From positions 60,501 through 124,500 of the forward strand of contig KV918997.1 of assembly GCA_002049455.2 (NCBI GenBank): a stretch of DNA of 64,000 nt. Reading direction: 5' to 3'. The position numbers and the translations under genes were made by a program. The notes beneath the pieces were generated by a model. It was not told the DNA's origin. It saw only the letters and a list, made by a program, of their open reading frames with translations, and made no database searches. The first letter of the stretch is position 1. Each line of letters starts with the position of its first letter. Shown here one piece after another: positions 32,469 through 44,242 of this stretch. The DNA is from Porphyra umbilicalis (Eukaryota; Rhodophyta; Bangiophyceae; Bangiales; Bangiaceae).

Positions 32469-34438
32469 ACACCTTCCAGAAATGGGCGGTCACAGCGTCC
32501 AACCCGTGGCTGCACGCCCTTGCGAGCCGCAGGTTGTGAACCTTATGCACTGACAACGCGTCCGTCATTCATCTGCATGGCGGTGGGGTGGTGGAACATG
32601 GGCAACGGCGAGATGGGCGACGCAGTGGGCCGTTTCCTCATCTTAGGGCAAAGAGTACATCGTTTTTCGCTGCAAACGGCACATGGAGAGGGAGTGGGAT
32701 CGGGGAAAATGAAGGGATAACAACGCACCCGCCACACCTCGGGTCGGAATTGGGGCAACCACGAGTCTCGCACAGACCGCTCTCAGGAACGAGAAAAAAA
32801 TATGCACGATCTCCTCCTACAATAGAGGCGTCCGAATACGTGTGGGGATGCCCTCTAGCAAAGTTGGAGCGCTTCCGAGGTGCATGTCCACCATGTGGGG
32901 CGAGTCTGTCGCGACCAGGGGTGGGGCCGGGAGCGAAAAGGCGGGTGGCGACGGCGACCGGGCGACCGCACAAGTCGGACGCTGCAACGAGTACGCATAT
33001 GAAGCAAAAAAATCCGGACATTGAGTAATGGAACGCGTTCATGTGACGACAAATAGTTGCCAGCCTTGTACTGAGAATCGCTCTGGGGGCCCTTCTTATG
33101 GCCTTTCGTCCGTCGCAATGGGAAGGGAAGACGAACATTTTCACTCTGGAAGACATCGTACCTGTATACCTGAACCACTGCGCAGTGCACCTCTGTGCTG
33201 GATCCATCATGAGCCCGCTGTTCCCCCCAATAGCTCGTAAAGGCTCGTGGAAAACGGACTCCTGCTGGAAGTTTTTGCTAGTATCACGTCCACAAAACTC
33301 GTTGCGGCGTGGTGGCGATGAGATTTGGGCGTGGTTAACAGCGCTAAGAAGTCAGCTTAAGTTCTTAGAAGCGCATATTGATACACTAAACAGGTGCGGT
33401 TCTCAATACCGGATATGTGCCTAGTGGAGCAAGAGATACGTAGAAGGACATCACGATGAAGCCCACGAGCAGAGGAAGGTTGCGCTCACTGCGAGGCGGT
33501 GGGTGGGAAGAAATCCGGCAGTTTTCGCAGCCTGACGCCTCTCTGCCTGCGTCACCCGCTCTGGCCGCCGCCGCAGCCGACGCCCTCTCGCGGAGTCTTC
33601 TCCCTCCAAGGGGCAAGCTAGCACCCCTCTTCCGGAGCTACATAAGAAAGAGGACGTCGCCTCGCAAGCAAGGGTGCAGTCTCGGTGGCCATGTTGGTAC
33701 GGTGCGGTGACGATGGGGGCCATTGGCGGCATCAGCCCGCGGAAGAGCCGATGGAGCAAGTGGCGAGCCGGGGAAGTGCCAGCTGGGGGCAGGGAGACGG
33801 CGGAGGGGGCGGGGGTGCGGCCGGCACGCGGATGGCTCGGTCTCCGCAGCGGTGGTGGCCTTCGCAGCGGAATGTAGCCGCCGCTGTCGCAGCCACTACT
33901 GGGAAGACCACAGGCCGGCGGAGGGGAAGCACCGGAACGAAATTGAAACATGGCAACAGCAGCGGGCAACCGGCGCAGTGTCGACAGAGCTGTCGAAGCG
34001 CAGTGGGGATAGGGGATTGGGGACCACGGTGACGTGGTTGGGTGGCTTGAGCTTGTCTATGTGCGAACGTGCTTTGTTGGTTATCCAAAGGTTCGCCCAC
34101 TTTTCCCGACCGAGAGCACATCTCAAATAGTCCCCACCGGACCAAGTGCTCGACCCTCTCGCGCCCACACCGACGCCCACGCCCTCGCACCAAATCAAAT
34201 CACTCACCAATTCAAAAGCCACCAGAGAAAAGCGAAGATCAACTCCAAACATGCCAAAAGTAACGCCCCAAGATGACCCAGCACGAATGTGTGCAGCTTG
34301 ACCACGTCTTGCACATGTACCGTCTGGGGTACCATTGGGGTCACCGACCATAATCCATCCGCAAGCCGCAAGTGGAGTCGGTGAAGAGCATTACAGTCCA
34401 GCACTTCTTCTTTCTTGTTGCCCCGGCGGTTCTTGATT
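32469..34438. other. No gene firmly assigned
   Basis: Two plus-strand frames (33456-33710, with EEIRQFSQPDASLPASPAL; 33685-34032) and one minus-strand frame with a hydrophobic end (33386-33616) look partly protein-like but conflict with one another. At 34200-34400 the minus strand may hold the 3' non-coding end or LTR of the copia remnant, which I could not define. Confidence 0.25.
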
Positions 34439-35000
34439 TCAGCAAAGGCCCATGGCCTCTACATGCTTGTCGTGCTTGGTCTTGCCGAGCTCCTTCGTTA
34501 TTGGGTCCGCTACCATGTTGTCTGTTGCACAATGCTTCACTGCGACGTTGTCCGTCGAGATGGCCTCGCGCACGAAGTGGTAGCGAATGTCGATGTGCTT
34601 CGTGTGCTTGTTCTCGACGGGGTTCTTGGAGAAGTCAATGCACCCGCTGTTGTCGACCTTGATGTTGATCGGCCCGCCCGAGATCGCCGTCCGGAGCCTT
34701 TGAGAAGCCACACCTTGCACGAGCTTGTTGAGCCAAACAGCTTCCTTGCTGGCCTCACATAGAGCCATGTACTCGGCCTCCATCGTCGACAGCACCGCCG
34801 TGTTCTGCAACTTCGAACCTCAGCCAACGGCTGCTCTGCCTCAGATGAAGGTTAAGTCCATCGTAGAACGTCGCGTCTGGTGGTCACCAGCCCAGTCGGC
34901 ATCACTGAAGCCTTGTAGAAAACAGGCGGAGTTCTTGTCGAAGACCAGCCCCTTGTCCATCGAGCCCTTGAAGTACCGTAGAACGCGCTTGATCGCCGCC
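34439..35000 (-). pseudogene. Ty1/copia pol remnant, RNase H part (3' half)
   Basis: On the minus strand the sequence reads AIKRVLRYFKGSMDKGLVF, GFSDADWAGDHQTRRSTMDL, then QNTAVLSTMEAEYMALCEAS and KHIDIRYHFVREAI...NMVADPITKELG, the order of the copia RT connection and RNase H domain. Two TGA codons (about 34815-34842) break the frame between TRRST and QNTAV, so it is inactive. The upstream half is displaced to 47561-47830 by the gypsy insertion. Confidence 0.9.
34996..35000. repeat. 5-bp target-site duplication (CCGCC), left
   Basis: Matches CCGCC at 47561-47565 exactly. Removing the element and one copy joins codons E-H-W-A to A-I-K-R of the copia pol in frame, which shows the insertion is simple and the flanks are intact. 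Confidence 0.95.
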
Positions 35001-35650
35001 TGTAGTACTACGGGGCCCCCTATGCGCCAGGGGGCCACCGCGGGGACGTCGGCGACGGCGGGGGACGTCGGTTCCCGACGTGTGGTGGCGACGCCAGCGG
35101 CGGTGGTGGCCGACGGGTTGGCGACGCGGGATGGCGGGGCGAGGGGGCGGCCCCGCTGCCCGGCTCGGGCCACTTGAGGGAGCGCACCCGATCCGCCGCG
35201 CCCGGCACGCGGGCCCCGCGGGAGGCCGGGTTGGCGCGCCCGAGCGGGCGCTGGCGCGCCCGAGAGGGCGCGGCAGGCGACGGCCGACCGGGCGCCACGC
35301 GGCGGGTGCAGCGCGTTGCGCGCGGGACGGTTTCTCCCCCTCGTCTGTAATGATCGCCTCGGGGGACTTGACATGCATGGAGGGAATTATCTGCATTGGT
35401 TGGTGACGGCCCGGGTCAATTCCCATTTGGGGAAATTGGGCCCGGGCGACGGTTTCCGCCCTTTTAGGACGAAGGGCGACGACGGTGGGAGGCACCGTCG
35501 TCGCCGGCAAGTAAACCGTGTCTCGATGTCTTGGCGTTTCGATCGGCCCGACTTCCCGGACCTCGAGTCCCATAGCGGGTGTCGCGCGAGCGGCTGAGAC
35601 GGCCCTTACTTCCCTCCTTCTGAGGTAATCCCCTAGATTGTGGTACTACA
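35001..35650 (+). repeat. 5' LTR of element 1
   Basis: Begins TGTAGTACTACGGGG and ends GTGGTACTACA, so TG...CA with a short inverted terminal repeat around GTAGTACTAC. 650 bp, matching 46911-47560 with seven differences counted by eye. Confidence 0.97.
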
Positions 35651-35652
35651 TT

Positions 35653-35661
35653 TGGCGCTCC
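35653..35661 (+). promoter_or_regulatory. Primer-binding site of element 1
   Basis: TGGCGCTCC starts 2 nt after the LTR, complementary to a tRNA 3' end reading GGAGCGCCA. Element 2 has the same site (60645) and element 3 has TGGTGGAGC at the same 2-nt spacing. I cannot name the tRNA. Confidence 0.75.
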
Positions 35662-35799
35662 AGGTGAGACCCGCGGTACGCACGCTGTGCGCGTCGCGGA
35701 TCGACACCTCTTTCGGTACCAAGAATCGGGGGACCCTCGTTGGTTGTATTGCGGTGCGGTGACAGGAGGACATCCGATCGATACGCGGGCCCCGCTTCC

Positions 35800-38572
35800 A
35801 TGGCTCGCGGATCTTCCTCATCTTCCCCGCTTGACGGGGGCGCTCCTCCGTTTGAGATGCCTGGCACCAGCCGGGTGACGGACGCGCCACCGGCGGGAGA
35901 CCCCGGGGCAACACCGGCCTTGGGCGCCGTGGCCCCTGTGGGGGGTGGAAGGGCGGTCCCGGTTGGCGGCGGCGGTACGGTGGCGGGTGAGTCGAACTCC
36001 CCGCCCGAGGACCCCGGCCGCACGCCGACCACCGGGGCTCGTCCTCCTCCCGGCGCGGGACGGACGTCCACGCTGATGGAGCCCCAGGCAGGGGGTGCGG
36101 GGGTTCACCCTTCCCCCCTGGACGGGCAGCGCCTGGAAGGGGCGCCGCCCTTTGGCCCTCCCCGAGTGGACGCGGTGGGCGGTTCATCGGGAACTTTAGT
36201 TGGCGGGACCCCGCGAGCCGGGGGCCACGTCGACCAATGGACGCGCTGTCGCTCGAGGAGGACGAGCGGCAGCGCCGGGAATTACAGCGAGCGTTCGGGG
36301 TCACCCCGGAAGAGGTGGCCCGGGCCCGGTGGCAGAGGACCACCCGGGACCAGTGGTCCCTGGACGCGCCGTCGGCGACGGGCGGGTCGGGGCCCAGCCT
36401 GCAGGGGATCGGCGGAGCCGCGGCCCCAGGACCACCTCGGTCGGTGGCCGACCCCGGGCACCTGCGCCACTTGGCTCAGGTGTTCCGCGACGCCGCGGAG
36501 GAAGCGTCGACCGCGGCATCGGACGGGACCCCGGTCCCGGGGCGGGGCGCGGCCATGGCCCTGGCCCTGGCGGCGGCCCAGGGCCCTTCCCCCGGGACCG
36601 CGAGCGCGGGGGGACCGGCACCCCCGGAACCCGGGTCAGGCACGTCCGGGGAGCGTACCCGGGCGGGGGGCACTACCCGGACCGGGGCCGCCTTGACGGT
36701 GACTGCATCGCCGGGCGCGCGCCCTGCGCGGCCTCGGTCCCGGAGGGGCGCCGAGCGCCGACACCTGAAGGCCACCCACTCAAAAGGCCACCGACGGCGT
36801 CGCCACGCCCGACGGGCGCCGTCGCCCCCCTCGTCGGGGCCCCCCTCGTCGACCGAGAGTGACGACAGTCCGTCAAGCTCGTCGTCCGCCGCCAGTAGGG
36901 CGGCGTCGACGGACAGCAGCGACGGCTCGACCTCTTCCTCCGCCACCGGCAGTGACCCCGGCGCAACGCGCCGCCGACGGCGGGCACGGGCTGCCGACAA
37001 GCGGCCACACCGGGCCCTGGTTCAAGAGGCGCTGCGCGCCTTCCGGCGGGAGCAGCGGGAGGACACGGTGGTCGACCCCCGCTTCAAGGGGCTCCTGTCG
37101 CCGGAACGGTACCGACTCGCACAGCGAGGGGGCCGCCTACACCTCCCGCGAGGCAATTCCATCCGCGGCATCCGCGCGGACGTCAAGGCCTTGATGCACA
37201 CCTCGAGGCAGTTTGCGGGCGACACCCCGTTGGGGTTGGTGGCGTTCCTTGGGAACTTCCAGACGGCATGCGACGGCAGCGGGCTAAACGAAGGTACGGC
37301 AGTGACACTGCTGCAGTACTTCGTCACGAGCGAGGTGCTCGGCGTGCTCCAGCGCGCCAAGGACACCCACGCCTCGCGGCAGCTCACGTACAAGCGCGCG
37401 GTCCACGCTCTACTCAACGAGTACCTCGACGGGGACGACCTGGTGGACCACCTCGGGGCCCTCATGCAAGCATCCCAAGAGAAGTGGGAAGACGAACACG
37501 AGTTTGCGAACCGCATCCTCGATGCTAACCGTGCCTTGGGCTCGGTCCTACAAGAGGCCGAGCTGAAGAGTATCCTACTCAAGGGCGTTGGACGGGAAGT
37601 CCGGGCCCTGGGGCGGAACTTCAATACCCAGGGCCGGACCTTCCCCAAGCTGCGCAAGTTCCTTGCCAAGACGGGAGCAGCCACCCGGGAGGCCCGGGGG
37701 GTCAAGCTCCAGGCCAAGCCCAAGGGGAGCGCCTCCCGGTCGGTCGGCGGCGAAGAACGGGAGGCCCGTCGGGCCCGGCCGGCGGCATCCGTCGCTCTCC
37801 CGGTGGGAGCCGCCTCGGCCGCGGCTGCTCTGTCCGTCACGGACTACGGGACCGAGGCGGAGCGGGCCGAGTGGGCCGCGGTGTTGGCCGCGTCGGGGAC
37901 GCCCGTTGAGTATGGATCCGCGGGCGACGTCCCGGTACTACCGGTGGACAGTCTCCCGCACGCGTCGGGCTGGCAACAGCAGCCCGCGTGGGGCGGGCGC
38001 CCGGAGTTGTACCCCGTGCACACGGGGGCGGGGCGTGGACGCGGTACCCTGGCGCCGGGCACCCCGGTGCCTCCACGGGCGGGAACCGTCTCCCCGCACT
38101 CGGATCGCCCCCCGCGGTTTCCCCGAGGCGGGGCGCCTCCACCGCGTGGCGGCGGATGGAGTGGGGAACCCGAGGCGGGGCCCCCGCCACGTCGGCGGGG
38201 GCCTGCTCGTTCTGTGGCCACCTGGGGCACTGGGTGTGGGAGTGCCCCGCCCAGTCTCCCGAGGTGCGGGCCCACGGGCGCGCGCTGCGCGAGGCAGTCG
38301 CGGCACACCGTAACGGGCGGGGACCGGCGCCGCCGGCACCCCTGCCCCTGGGCGCGGGACCGCCGGTTCCACCGGTACCGCCGACTGGCGCCAACCATGG
38401 GACCGTCCCGCCGGGCACGGCTGCCTTCGTCCACGCCGTGGAAACGGATGACCGGGCGTACCCGGACGTAGCGGGCGACGAGGGGGAGAGTTCATCCGAG
38501 GAGTGGATCGCGGGCGCCGACGGCGCGAGTCATGGGAACGGCCACACCTGCCACGCCCAGGGAAGCGAGTAA
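35800..38572 (+). pseudogene. gag of element 1, two frame breaks
   Basis: Starts MARGSSSSSPLDGG (35800). The first 130 residues are disordered Pro/Gly-rich. After a one-base loss near 36208 the main body reads from MDALSLEEDERQRRELQ. It has a Ser/Asp-rich linker, then the capsid-like core (VVDPRFKGLLSPERYRLAQ, TPLGLVAFLGNFQTACDGSG, YKRAVHALLNEYLDGDDLV). The nucleocapsid zinc knuckle CSFCGHLGHWVWEC (CX2CX4HX4C) lies in a third frame because a G run near 38197 is one G shorter than in element 2. The frame ends GSE-TAA (38570-38572), inside the frameshift signal. Element 2 is whole at both of these places but broken at others. Confidence 0.9.
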
Positions 38573-41500
38573 GGGGCAGCCCCCTTAGTGGGCTGCCCAC
38601 GGCCGGCGTCCGTCTCAAGGCACACCTGCACTGCTACATCACGGCGACCCGCCTGCGCCAGGTACGCAAGCGGCGCGCCGCTGCGGGATTCCCGCCGGCG
38701 CCCGCCTTCTGCCCCCGCATCCTCGCGCGGCCCGGGGGGGTCAGCCACGCGACGGCGGACGTGCCGGACCACTGCCCCGTCCCAGCGACGCTGGTGGCCA
38801 CTGAGGCCGTCCCTTCGTCTCCGCCGGTCGCCGCGTCGGTCCTGGCCCTGGGCCACTCCGACCCCCGGCCGTGGGGTGGCGGGGATGGTATCCCAGCGGA
38901 CCTACCCGCCAACGGGGTGCGCACCGGGCCGGGGCCCCGGCGGCGCCTCGGGGGACGCGCTCCGCGCGAACGTACCCGCTTTCGCCGCCACGCCGCCGCC
39001 GTCGCGGACACCAAGCACGCGCCGGGTGGCCCGCCCCGGAACGGGGAAGTGCTGCTCTTCAGCCTGCATAACTACCGCATCGTGGCCTCGCTGGGGCTGG
39101 ACAAGCTGTCCCTCCGCGCGTTCGGCGTCGTCGTCGACACGGGGGCGGGCCCCAACTTGGTCCGCCGGGACGCCCTCGCTCCTGAATGGCTCCGCCAGGT
39201 GGTCACCTCCAAGGAGGAGGAACAGGTACGTCTGCGAGACGCCAACAACGCACGGTTACGCACTAGCGGGACCGTCACGCTGTGGCTCCAGACGGGCGCA
39301 CGGATCGTCCCGGTCCCTTCCTCGTCGTCGACGACCTGTCGGTCCCGGTCATCTTGGGCTGCACGTTCATCGACGACAACGCCCACGCCATCCTGCCTCA
39401 GGATAGGTCCATCCGTTGGACGGACGGGTCCGTCACGGCGATTCTACGGGGGCCGTTGGACGATGGCGACCGCTCAATGGGCGTCTCCTGCGTCCTCCGC
39501 GCGACGCACAAGACGCGGCTTCCGCCGTCGGCGGCCACGGTCGTCTGGGTGCGGACCATGTGGGGCGGCCTGGGTCAGGTGTTCGGCGCCTCGCGCCTCT
39601 TCACAACGCATGGGGTCACCATCGCCAACGGCGTACACGATATCGTGCCGGGGCTATCTTTCCCGGTCATCGTGACCAAGTTTGGCGCGCGCGAGGTCAT
39701 CCTCCGGCAGAAGGCCAACGTCGGTTACGTCGAGCTGCTGACGACGGGCGTCGTACAGGTGCCCCCCGGGGCACCTCCCGGTACACCGGCCGCCCCGGCC
39801 TTCCCGCCGGCCACGGCCGCCGAAGGCGTCGTGGCGGCGGTGTCAAGCACCGGAGACGACCCCGCGCCGGGGCGGAGCCCGGACCCAGCGACGGCCTCAG
39901 GCGGTGCGGCCGCGACCCCCGCGCGACCCCGGGACCCGGGCGAAGAAAGCGCCCTGGCGGACGCAGCGCTGCCCGCGTCCCCCCCGCAAGTGGAGGACGT
40001 GGACCTGCCGGACGTCGACCCGACGCTGCACACCCGGATCCGCCGCATGCTGGACCAGCACAAGGCAATGTGGACGGGCCAGGCGCTCGGCGTCATCAAA
40101 GCCACCCAGCACCGCATCGACCTCAACGACGGCGCCCGGCCCGTCCGCTTCGCACCGCGCCGTGCGGGGCACACGGCGCGGGAGGCCGAGACGGCCGAGG
40201 TCAAGTGGCAGCTGGAGGCGGACGTCATCGAACCGACGTCGTCGGAATGGGGCTTCCCGGTCGTGCTCGTCCCCAAGAAGGATGGCACCCTCCGCTTCTG
40301 CGTCGATTATCGACTGCTGAACGTCGTCACCAAGAAGGATTCGTACCCGCTGCCCCGGATGGACGAATGCATCGACAGCCTCGGTGAGGCGACCATCTTC
40401 TCGACGTTGGATTGCAACGCCGGCTACTGGCAGGTTGCCATCGCACCCGAAGATCGGGAGAAGACGGCTTTCGTGTGCCACGAGGGCGCGTACCAGTACA
40501 AACGGATGCCGTTCGGCCTAACGAACGCCCCGGCCACGTTCCAGCGGGCGCTGGACATCATCCTCTCCGGGGTGAAGTGGCAAAGCTGCCTTATGTACCT
40601 CGACGATGTCATCGTGTACTCCAGACGGAGGAGGAGCACGTCGGCCACGTCGACCGCGTTCTGCGCCTGCTTCGCGACGCGGGAGTGACACTCCGCCTGC
40701 CCAAGTACCGGTTCTTTCGGAAGACCGTGGAGTACCTCGGGCACGAAATCAAGCCGGGCCGGCTCGGTGTGATGGACGCGCACACGCGCGCCTTGCGCGA
40801 GGCGCACTTCCCCACGACCCGCACGCAAGTACGGAGCTTCGTGGGGATGTGCAGCGTCTTCCGCCGGTTCGTGCCGAACTTCGCAAGGATGGCAGCGCCA
40901 TTGACGGACCTCATGGGGTCCACGGCCCCTGTCCTGGTGCCCCCCGCCACGCCATTGCAGCAGCAGGCGTTCGACCGGCTCAAGGAGGCCCTCACGACCC
41001 CGCCGGTCCTCGCACTCCCGCGGCGCGGGCGGAAGTACGTCCTCGACGTAGATGCCTGCGGGACGCAAGTGGGCGCCGCCCTGCTGCAAGAGCAAGACGA
41101 CGGGAACTCAAGCCGGTCGCGTATATCAGCCGGCGGCTGGCAACGAACGAGCTCCCCTACGGGGTCACGGAGAAGGAGTGCCTGGCAGTCGTCTGGGCGT
41201 CGCTCAAGCTCCGCCCCTACCTCGAGGGTGATCGTTTCCTCGTGCGCACGGACCACGACTGCCTGCGGTGGATCCTCAACATCGAGGGTTCGGGGAATCC
41301 CCGCTTGGCGCGCTGGCGCCTTCGCCTCAGCGAGTTGGAGTTCGACGTCGCCTACAAGCCGGGGATGACACACTACATGGCCGACAGCATCTCCCGTCTG
41401 GAGTCCGGGGCCAGCGACGAGACCGCGTTCGACGACGCGGTCCCTGTCTTCGCTGTGCGAGCCAACACGGTCCGGGGGCTCGACGCCGCCAACTACGTTG

Positions 41501-43248
41501 GCGGCCCAACGGTCCGTGGCATCAACCGCGACGCGGTGCTCTCGGCCCAGGCCGGCGACGGGTACTGCAAGGAGATCGTGAAGGCCCTGAATGACGGGCG
41601 GCGCATCCCGTTCTTCGAGGATCCCGATGGGGTCCTCCGGCGACGCGCGGCGCCCGATGGCGCCCACCAGGTGGTGGTCCCGACCTCCTTGCAGGAGCAG
41701 GTCCTCCACCTGGAGCACGACGCGACCCTCGCCGGGCACCCCGGGGAATCCCGCATGTATGCGGCGATGCGGCGGTACTACTACTGGGTGGGGATGGCGG
41801 CCGACGTCGTCTCCTATGTTAGGAAATGCGACAGCTGTGCCCGGCAGCGCGTGCGCCCTTGGCACGGCGCTCGCCCCTAACCCTGTTTCCCGCCACCGAG
41901 CCCTTCCAGGACATTGCTGTGGACCTCTACGGGCCCCTCGACCGAACGGCCGCCGGCCACCGGTCATCCTGGTGATCACCGATCGGTTCACCAAGCTGGT
42001 GCGCGCCATCCCGATGGACGGTACGTCGGCGGTGGACTGCGCCTCGGCCGTCCTGGACACTGGGTGGGCGCTTATGGTCCGCCGGACCGGCTGCTCTCGG
42101 ACGGGGGACCCCAGTTCACCAGCCACTTCTGGGGCCAGGTTTGCAACCTGCTCTCCATCGAGCTAAGGTGACGTCACCGTCACACCCGCAGACGAACGGG
42201 CAGACGGAGCGGTTCAACCGCACGATGCATACGATCCTAAACCACTACGTGGCGGAGCATCCGCGGTCCTGGGACCAACTCCTTGGGGCCCTGACGCTGG
42301 CGTACAACAGCCGCCCCACCGTAGCACCGGGGTTGCCCCGCTGGAACTGGTCAACCCCATGGGGGTATCCAGCTGGGCTTTCAAGAACATCCCCAAGTCC
42401 GGGGCGTACCCCATCACGGCGCAACGCGGCACCGCCGCCGAGAAGCGCGCCCAAGCCTCCCTGCTGACCCGCCTCGTGCAGCTCATCCCGCAGATGCGGG
42501 CAACGCTCAAGGCCACGCAGGGGCGCTACAAGCGCGACCACGACAAGCGCCTCGCGCTGCGCGCGGAGAAGCTCACCGTGGGGGGCTGCGCGTGGCTGCG
42601 CGACCACGCCAAGGAGGAGGGCGCCGGCGGCAAACTGACACACGTCGCCCGCGGACCGTATCGCGTGGTTTCCACGGACGGCCCGACGGTCCTCTGGACG
42701 TGGACGGGGAGCACCGACGGGAGAACGTTGCGCACGTCGTCCGCGCCTCGGGCACGGCCGCGGAATCCCCTGCCCAACACCCCGCGTTGCGGGCAGCGCG
42801 CTCCTTCCACGGGGCGGAGGCCGACGGCCAGCGGTATGCCGTGGACCGCATCGCGGACCACGCGACGCTGCCCGACGGCACCCTCCGGGTCCAGGTCTAC
42901 TGGACCGGATACCCGCAGCCCACCTGGATGGACGCCGCGGACGCCCCGCACGAGACGCTGCGTGTCTACCTGCGCCACGCCGCGCGCCTGGGGCTGCCCC
43001 ACACGTCCGCCGACCCGCCGCCGGCGGCCCCGCAAGCCTCGGCCCCGACGGCGGCGCCGCCTCGGGCGGCGCCGCCGCGCCGCCCCCGGCCATCCGTGCC
43101 TGAACCCTTGCGTCGGCGCGGTGGCCGGGCGCGGCGGGGGGGGGGTGGGTTTTTCTGGGGTTTGATGCCTTGGGGCCGTCGTGGGGGGAGGGGGACTACG
43201 CACCAGCGGCCAAGGCGTGGCGGGGCCACAACGGGCCGCGGACGCTAA
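38503..43248 (+). pseudogene. pol of element 1: protease-RT-RNase H-integrase-chromodomain, about nine frame breaks
   Basis: The frame lies at -1 to gag and overlaps its end. In order: protease with VVDTGAG (39133-39153); linker [17 protein letters not shown] with [15 protein letters not shown] and [11 protein letters not shown] (about 40590-40620); RNase H with VDACGTQVGAALLQ, ISRRLATNE and VRTDHDCLRWIL; integrase H2C2 zinc finger (HLEHDATLAGHPG...CDSCARQR), core D at AVDLYGP, D at LLSDGGPQFTSHFWG, E at TNGQTERFNRT; and a C-terminal chromodomain (YAVDRIADH..VQVYWTGYPQPTWMDAAD). Reading-frame changes occur near 39312, 40624, 41103, 41858, 41962, 42060, 42165, 42333 and 42705. I noticed no in-frame nonsense codon. 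All catalytic residues I can see are intact, so damage is almost only short indels. Confidence 0.93.
38560..38598 (+). promoter_or_regulatory. Putative -1 ribosomal frameshift signal at gag/pol junction
   Basis: Heptamer G GGA AGC (38560-38566, in gag phase), 7-nt spacer containing the gag stop TAA, then a hairpin with a perfect 9-bp stem GGGCAGCCC/GGGCTGCCC (38574-38582, 38590-38598) and a 7-nt loop. Pol is open in the -1 frame across the site. Element 2 has the canonical heptamer G GGA AAC here (63502-63508) and the same hairpin. Confidence 0.75.
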
Positions 43249-43345
43249 GTGGTACTAAGGGCAAGCCCACGGCTTTATTCAACGGCGGAGGACGACCGAA
43301 CGCCGTCGGACTAAGCGCCATACCTACGGGGCCAGGGCGATGCCC

Positions 43346-44242
43346 TCAGTCGCAACGACGAAACTCCCATACGTGAACGGGGCGACCCGCCTTGCGTAGG
43401 ACGCGCCGCAGGGCGGCGTGAAACCGCTTCGCCCGCGTCCGCGGGGGCTCCAGGCAGGGGGGAACGTCGGCGGCGAGCCCGATGCGGGCGTACTCGACCA
43501 TCGCGGCGGTGATCTCGCAGGGATCCACCTCGGACCAGTTGATGGACGGGTCGTACCCGAACAAGGCGACAACCTGCCCGGACGTCAGCGAGTCCCGCCA
43601 CTCCGTGGCCGTCACCGGGGTCGGGGGCGTCCACGACGCGGACAGCCACCAATCGTAGGCGACGTCCAGCTGCCCCGGAACGGGGGTCACGACGGGACCG
43701 GCAACCCCGAGCTCCATCGGCGCCATGGCGGGGCCGTCGTTGGCGAGGACGGCATCCCAACGCGCGGGGCGCGGACCGGCGGGCGCCGCGGCTTCGCCGG
43801 CGGGGCGGTACTCGGACCGCCCGTAGCCCCCGCCGCTAGCGGCGCCGTCGCGGCCCTGGCCGCCGTCGGAGGGCCACGCGGGCCCGTCACGGCCGTCGGC
43901 CATACAGCCGCGGCCATCACCCGGACCGGCCGCCGACCACACGCGGTCGTCCCGCACGTCGGCACGGCGGCCGTGGCCGCCGTCCCCCCAGCGGTCGTCG
44001 CGGTCGCGACGGGGGGCAGCGGCGCCGCCGCCCGACTCGGACGCCCACCCGCGCCCGGGCCGGTCACCGGCAGTGTCGGCGTGGTCGCCGCACCACGTCG
44101 CGTCCCAGCGCTCGCCATGAGCCGTGCCGGCTCGATCCTCGCGGCCAGCCTCGCGCGGGCCCCACTCGGCGTTGCCGACAAGGGTCGACGAGGAGAAGCC
44201 GCGGGAGTAGGCGTCGGGACCAGGGGCTTTTGAATCTGTCAC
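43346..44242 (-). CDS. Antisense ORF B of element 1 (298 codons)
   Basis: Runs against pol, in the region between the chromodomain end and the 3' LTR. The first 160 residues are Gly/Asp/Arg-rich and disordered (DRDDRWGDGGHGRRADVRDD). The C-terminal 130 look folded: LDVAYDWWLSASWTPPTPVT, EWRDSLTSGQVVALFGYDPS, then MVEYARIGLAADVPPCLEPP and a basic end (RAKRFHAALRRVLRKAGRP). No family recognised. It may be a downstream exon of ORF A, from which it is separated by a 904-bp AT-richer block; the obvious GT and AG sites do not keep frame as sequenced. The frame is unbroken, unlike pol. Confidence 0.6.
   Translation of the reverse strand: MTDSKAPGPDAYSRGFSSSTLVGNAEWGPREAGREDRAGTAHGERWDATWCGDHADTAGDRPGRGWASESGGGAAAPRRDRDDRWGDGGHGRRADVRDDRVWSAAGPGDGRGCMADGRDGPAWPSDGGQGRDGAASGGGYGRSEYRPAGEAAAPAGPRPARWDAVLANDGPAMAPMELGVAGPVVTPVPGQLDVAYDWWLSASWTPPTPVTATEWRDSLTSGQVVALFGYDPSINWSEVDPCEITAAMVEYARIGLAADVPPCLEPPRTRAKRFHAALRRVLRKAGRPVHVWEFRRCD

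Noticed and set aside
32638-33210. Minus-strand 190-codon frame
   Set aside because: No recognisable motif, overlaps competing plus frames, no splice or start context.
34902-35573. Long minus-strand open frame (MGLEVREVGPIETP...) in the LTR, repeated at 47483 and 60565
   Set aside because: It is present in all three LTRs only because the LTRs are copies; the composition is Arg/Pro/Ala shadow type and the frame crosses the LTR border into unrelated sequence.
36301-37840. Minus-strand open frames opposite gag in elements 1 and 2
   Set aside because: Considered as further antisense genes, but their composition is the reverse-complement shadow of gag, unlike the antisense ORFs at 43346 and 45147, where the plus strand has no gene.
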